From Apostichopus parvimensis (Eukaryota > Echinodermata > Holothuroidea > Aspidochirotida > Stichopodidae): a stretch of 23,748 nt of DNA. Within the stretch, counting starts at the first letter, position 1; the number at the start of each line of letters is the position of its first letter. This document shows, in pieces, positions 21,112-23,748 of the stretch. The translations under genes and the position numbers were made by a program. The stretch spans positions 18,307-42,054 of the forward strand of contig KN886665.1 in assembly GCA_000934455.1 (NCBI GenBank). The letters are read 5' to 3'. Under the pieces are notes generated by a model. The model saw only the letters and a program-made list of their open reading frames with translations. It was not told the origin of the DNA and did no database searches.

Positions 21112-22112
21112 TGATACTCCAAAAATCAAGGAAAATATAAATGAACTCAAAATTTTCCTTGACTGGTTTGCTTAACTAATAAACTAGTTATGTCGTAGTC
21201 AATAATTCTGCCTGCCTTACAGATAACGATTTCAATATATCTGTAAATGGTCAATGACTTTAACGGGTCAATAAATTAAATTCTTAGGTGTCAGCATGGA
21301 CTCGAAAGTATTAAAGTTGGGTTAATTACACATCGTATATTTCTTCACAAGTTGCAAAGGTCGTTGGTATTATTGGCACACTGAAGTATATTATCCCCAA
21401 GAATGTATAAATACGAATGATATATATCTTACTTTAATTTATCCTCACTTAAACTATTGCTCATCAATTTTGTCTGGTTCCTGTCATGTCCCTGTCGTGT
21501 TCCTGTCATGTTCCTGTTATGTTCATGTCATGTTCCTGTCATGTTCCTGTCATGTTCCTTTCATGTTCCTGTCATGTACCTGTCATGTTCCTCTCATGTT
21601 CCTCTCATGTTCCTGTCATGTTCCAGTCATGTTCCTCTCATGTTCCTGCCATGTTCTTGTCATGTCCCTGTCGTGTTCCTGTCATGTTCCTTTCATGTTC
21701 CACTCATGTTCCTGTCATGTACGTAGCTTGTTTATTCTACAGAAGAGAGCCGTTAGAGCACATTTCAACGGCTGGACCAAGAGACCCAACTACAGTAGCA
21801 CTGATGTTTTTAAGTCAATGCATCTTTTGAAATTGAATATCCTTAATCTCTGGGTTTCTTCATTTACGTATAGATTTCTGAACAATCTTCTGCCGAGTAA
21901 CTATTCTCATTTCTTCGAGCAAAATAGTTTCATACACAAAAATGGTACCCGACATGCTCATATTTTGTGGATCCCTATCACCCGCTCACGTTTCTCACAA
22001 AGTTCCTAACGTTACCGGGCTGTAAATGTTTGGTAACTCATTGATATGCAAGCCAAGTTTACAATCTTTTAGGAATATTTTACAAAGCATTATACTAGTC
22101 TTACTGTTGTAA
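21112..22112 (+). pseudogene. Non-LTR RT thumb/C-terminus, interrupted by minisatellite
   Basis: Recognisable in order: KIKENINELKIFLDWF (21112 on), DNDFNISVNGQ and RVNK, KFLGVSMDSK (21278), SSQVAKVVGIIGTLKYIIPK (21342), LIYPHLNYCSSILSGS (21434), the 22-copy 11-bp array, then SLFILQKRAVRAHFNG (21725) through FLNNLLPSNY and a tail NSLICKPSLQSFRNIL ending at TAA 22112. This is the usual thumb and C-terminal tail of CR1/L2-type elements (KFLGV..D, LxYC..W, LQKRAVR, LLP). At least two one-base frame changes and stops occur before 21434, and another shift lies near 22010, so it is a dead copy. From 21470 to 22009 one frame stays open through the array. Confidence 0.85.
21478..21719 (+). repeat. 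11-bp minisatellite, exactly 22 units
   Basis: Twenty-two back-to-back units of TTCCTGTCATG with single-base variants and no length change (242 bp). Variants include TCCCTGTCGTG (units 2 and 18), TTCCTCTCATG and TTCCTTTCATG. Because 11 and 3 share no factor, all three plus frames are open and give the same 11-residue repeat (CHVPVMFLS-like). The three overlapping frames at 21457-21830 are therefore repeat artefacts, except that one runs on into the RT tail. Confidence 0.97.
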
Positions 22113-22490
22113 TCGACTTCTCCTTGTTTTGTAGTGATGTCATTGACATAATAACACATTAGGTGATTGCATGAACGTACTACATACTGTACGTAAGAGA
22201 TGTGTTAGTCAAATTGGAGTGGAGTGGGGGGCGGGGGGAGTGGGGCAAAAGTAGGACATGGGTAATATCAGCTTTGGTGCTCCTAATTTAAATGACTAAT
22301 GTCCATTTGTCTTTCTTCTGTTTGTGTCTTTTTTTTTGTCAGGGAGTAAGCTCTCGACATGCCCTCAAGGGGTCTTTAGTTTACTTCCTTCACACCATGT
22401 TTGAATATGCCTTCATTATATATAAATTGAGACTCTGTATTATATATGTAGCATGTGGAGTGGGAATAAAATAAACTATTACTATTATAC
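22113..22490 (+). mobile_element. 3'UTR and 3' end of the retrotransposon relic
   Basis: Follows the RT tail stop. It includes a G-rich patch (22226-22246) and ends near AATAAAATAAACTATTACTA, an A/T-rich short-repeat terminus like those of CR1/L2-type elements. The exact 3' boundary and any target duplication were not determined. The frames at 22292-22474 (+) and 22376-22624 (-) are not convincing genes. Confidence 0.55.
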
Positions 22491-23551
22491 TGTAGTTTGT
22501 AAACTGGGATGTAAATGAATTTAGTAAGTGAAGTAGTAAATTTTGTAATATCTATTGTTAGAAGTACTTTATGCCTTGACCTACAATTGGTATAATAGAA
22601 ACAATCAGCAGGGGCACCAGTCATAATTAATCAAGGACCCTATGGAATAACAAATATAAAACAAATGTAGAAGTAAAACCTCAAATTCTACTGCAATGTA
22701 CAGCACTAAATGCTTGTCTTAAATGCATGTTTTGGACTGTCAAATCAGTCTATCAGTCCATTGGCTCATAATCCTGTGAGTAAAGAAGTTGTTAAAACAT
22801 TTAATCTAGTCACAAATTAAAGAAACAAACAATGAAACAATGACCTATTGTGATTTGTAATTTATTATTTCAGGTGTGGAAAAGAAACTGTTCGTGTTTG
22901 TCAGAATATCTTTTGAAGTAAAGAAAAGATCCTATCATTGTTCAGCTAGTTTCATTGCTAGGATTGATTGCAATCCGATTCTAAGAACTCACCATCCAGC
23001 CATTAAATGTTTGTGATGTTGATTAATCCTGGAAGGCAAAAGATCGGCAGAAAAATAGCATCCACTTGCAGACTGCAGTACTCTCTTGAACAAAGTCTGC
23101 CTACTGTTTCATTTTACATTTTGTAAGCTTCTCAATCACTCAGTTGATGCCTCAAGTGTGCATGCTGAAAGTGAAATCTATTATCCTGTATACATTACTA
23201 CCCTTCACTAATGTCAGAGTGTTACTGTACAAGGTTTCACACTAAAACTCTTCTGAGTAATGAAATATTGAAATTACATTACTTTATATTCTGGATTAAT
23301 AGAAATCCATATAAAATAGTCCTACAGTAACTTGTGTTGTGTTGTCTTTTCGATGCATAGGTAAAATACAAGCCTTTTTCTGCATGTGTTATCTCAAATG
23401 ACCTTTGACATCACACCTATGTAATCTAACTAAGCTCATCAGGAATGAGCTTAATCGTTCGAAGAATAAATTTCTTGTAGATAATCCGCTAGCTTCAAAG
23501 AATACTTTGGCATTAATTAGATGGAGATCTTGTTTGTTTGTTTATTCTCAG
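22491..23551. other. End of intron 2, nothing recognised
   Basis: AT-rich sequence without repeats or frames of note. An acceptor-like TTATTTCAG at 22865-22873 is followed in phase 0 by 15 codons and a stop, with no FEZ similarity. The true acceptor ends at 23551. Confidence 0.5.
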
Positions 23552-23725
23552 GTGGAAGGTGATTCCCTTGATCTTCCAGAGGATGATGATCTGGCACAGA
23601 GCCTTGACATGCATTCCATGGTCCTCTCAGGGTCCACCACTACCCCCGTAGATGAAGATGACAATGAAGATTATCCAGTAGTTACAGCAGAGCAAGTCAT
23701 TGAAGAGTTAGATGAAATGTTCCAA
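23552..23725 (+). CDS. FEZ: FEZ/UNC-76 coding exon 3
   Basis: A 174-bp exon, 58 codons in phase 0 at both ends, with acceptor TTCTCAG and donor CAA|GTAAGC. It starts VEGDSLDLPEDDDLAQSLDM and ends with VVTAEQVIEELDEMFQ. The ending is the second FEZ signature: human FEZ1 has a closely similar TADQVIEEIEEMM at the same place, just before the region that leads into the coiled coil. Two acidic patches (PEDDD, VDEDDNEDY) agree with the Glu/Asp-rich linker of the family. With exons 1 and 2 it makes 210 residues, about half of a FEZ protein. The kinesin- and PKC-binding C-terminal half must lie to the right of the window. Confidence 0.9.
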
Positions 23726-23748
23726 GTAAGCATAAAGTTAAACCTTTT

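Larger units (their letters stand above)
19169..23551 (+). other. FEZ intron 2 (4.4 kb)
   Basis: Donor GTAAGA; acceptor TTTGTTTATTCTCAG; phase 0. It hosts a broken non-LTR retrotransposon at 20258-22490. Between 19169 and 20257, and between 22491 and 23551, I see only AT-rich sequence without recognised features. Confidence 0.85.

Noticed and set aside
21457..21830. Three overlapping plus-strand frames rich in Cys, His, Val, Met, Phe (possible repeat protein)
   Set aside because: They are the same 11-bp minisatellite read in all three frames, not a structured protein.
22874..22921. Alternative FEZ exon after the TTATTTCAG acceptor in intron 2
   Set aside because: The in-phase reading gives 15 codons and a stop, with no similarity to FEZ; the exon at 23552 fits the family.

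Overview
The window reads as metazoan nuclear DNA, most likely from an invertebrate deuterostome. An echinoderm such as a sea cucumber is my best guess. The reasons are long AT-rich introns with GT..AG junctions, many minisatellites, small DNA-transposon relics, scattered 'TAGGCCTAGG'-type words, and a FEZ/UNC-76 gene of invertebrate type. The taxon is an inference from style, not from a marker gene. I see no prokaryotic operon, tRNA, rRNA or CRISPR array.

The one gene I recognise is on the + strand: the 5' half of a FEZ (fasciculation and elongation protein zeta / UNC-76) gene, a kinesin-1 cargo adaptor. Three coding exons are visible: 4913-5259, 19060-19168 and 23552-23725. Their splice phases (2, 0, 0) fit exactly and give about 210 N-terminal residues. 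The coiled-coil C-terminal half lies beyond the right edge. Intron 1 is 13.8 kb and intron 2 is 4.4 kb; together they hold most of the window.

Layout. 1-115: end of an 11-bp minisatellite. 904-1172: three-copy tandem duplication. 1902-2471: unrecognised minus-strand ORF. 2612-4656: cluster of DNA-transposon relics with CAGTGG ends, the last ending 257 bp before the first FEZ ATG. 4657-4912: presumed promoter and 5'UTR. Intron 1: a 461-bp hAT-like MITE with a perfect 8-bp target duplication (6388-6864), a 26-bp minisatellite (9948-10257), a ~20-bp minisatellite (10370-10450), a 1.7-kb array of about 42 units of 40 bp (11769-13479), and G-rich tracts. Intron 2: a dead non-LTR retrotransposon whose RT palm lies on the minus strand (20258-20640) and whose thumb, tail and 3' end lie on the plus strand (21112-22490). 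A 22 x 11-bp minisatellite has expanded inside the thumb coding sequence.

I found no convincing new biological system. The most unusual structures are the in-frame minisatellite inside the RT relic, the higher-order structure of the 40-bp array, and a core module shared by transposon relics that have different ends.
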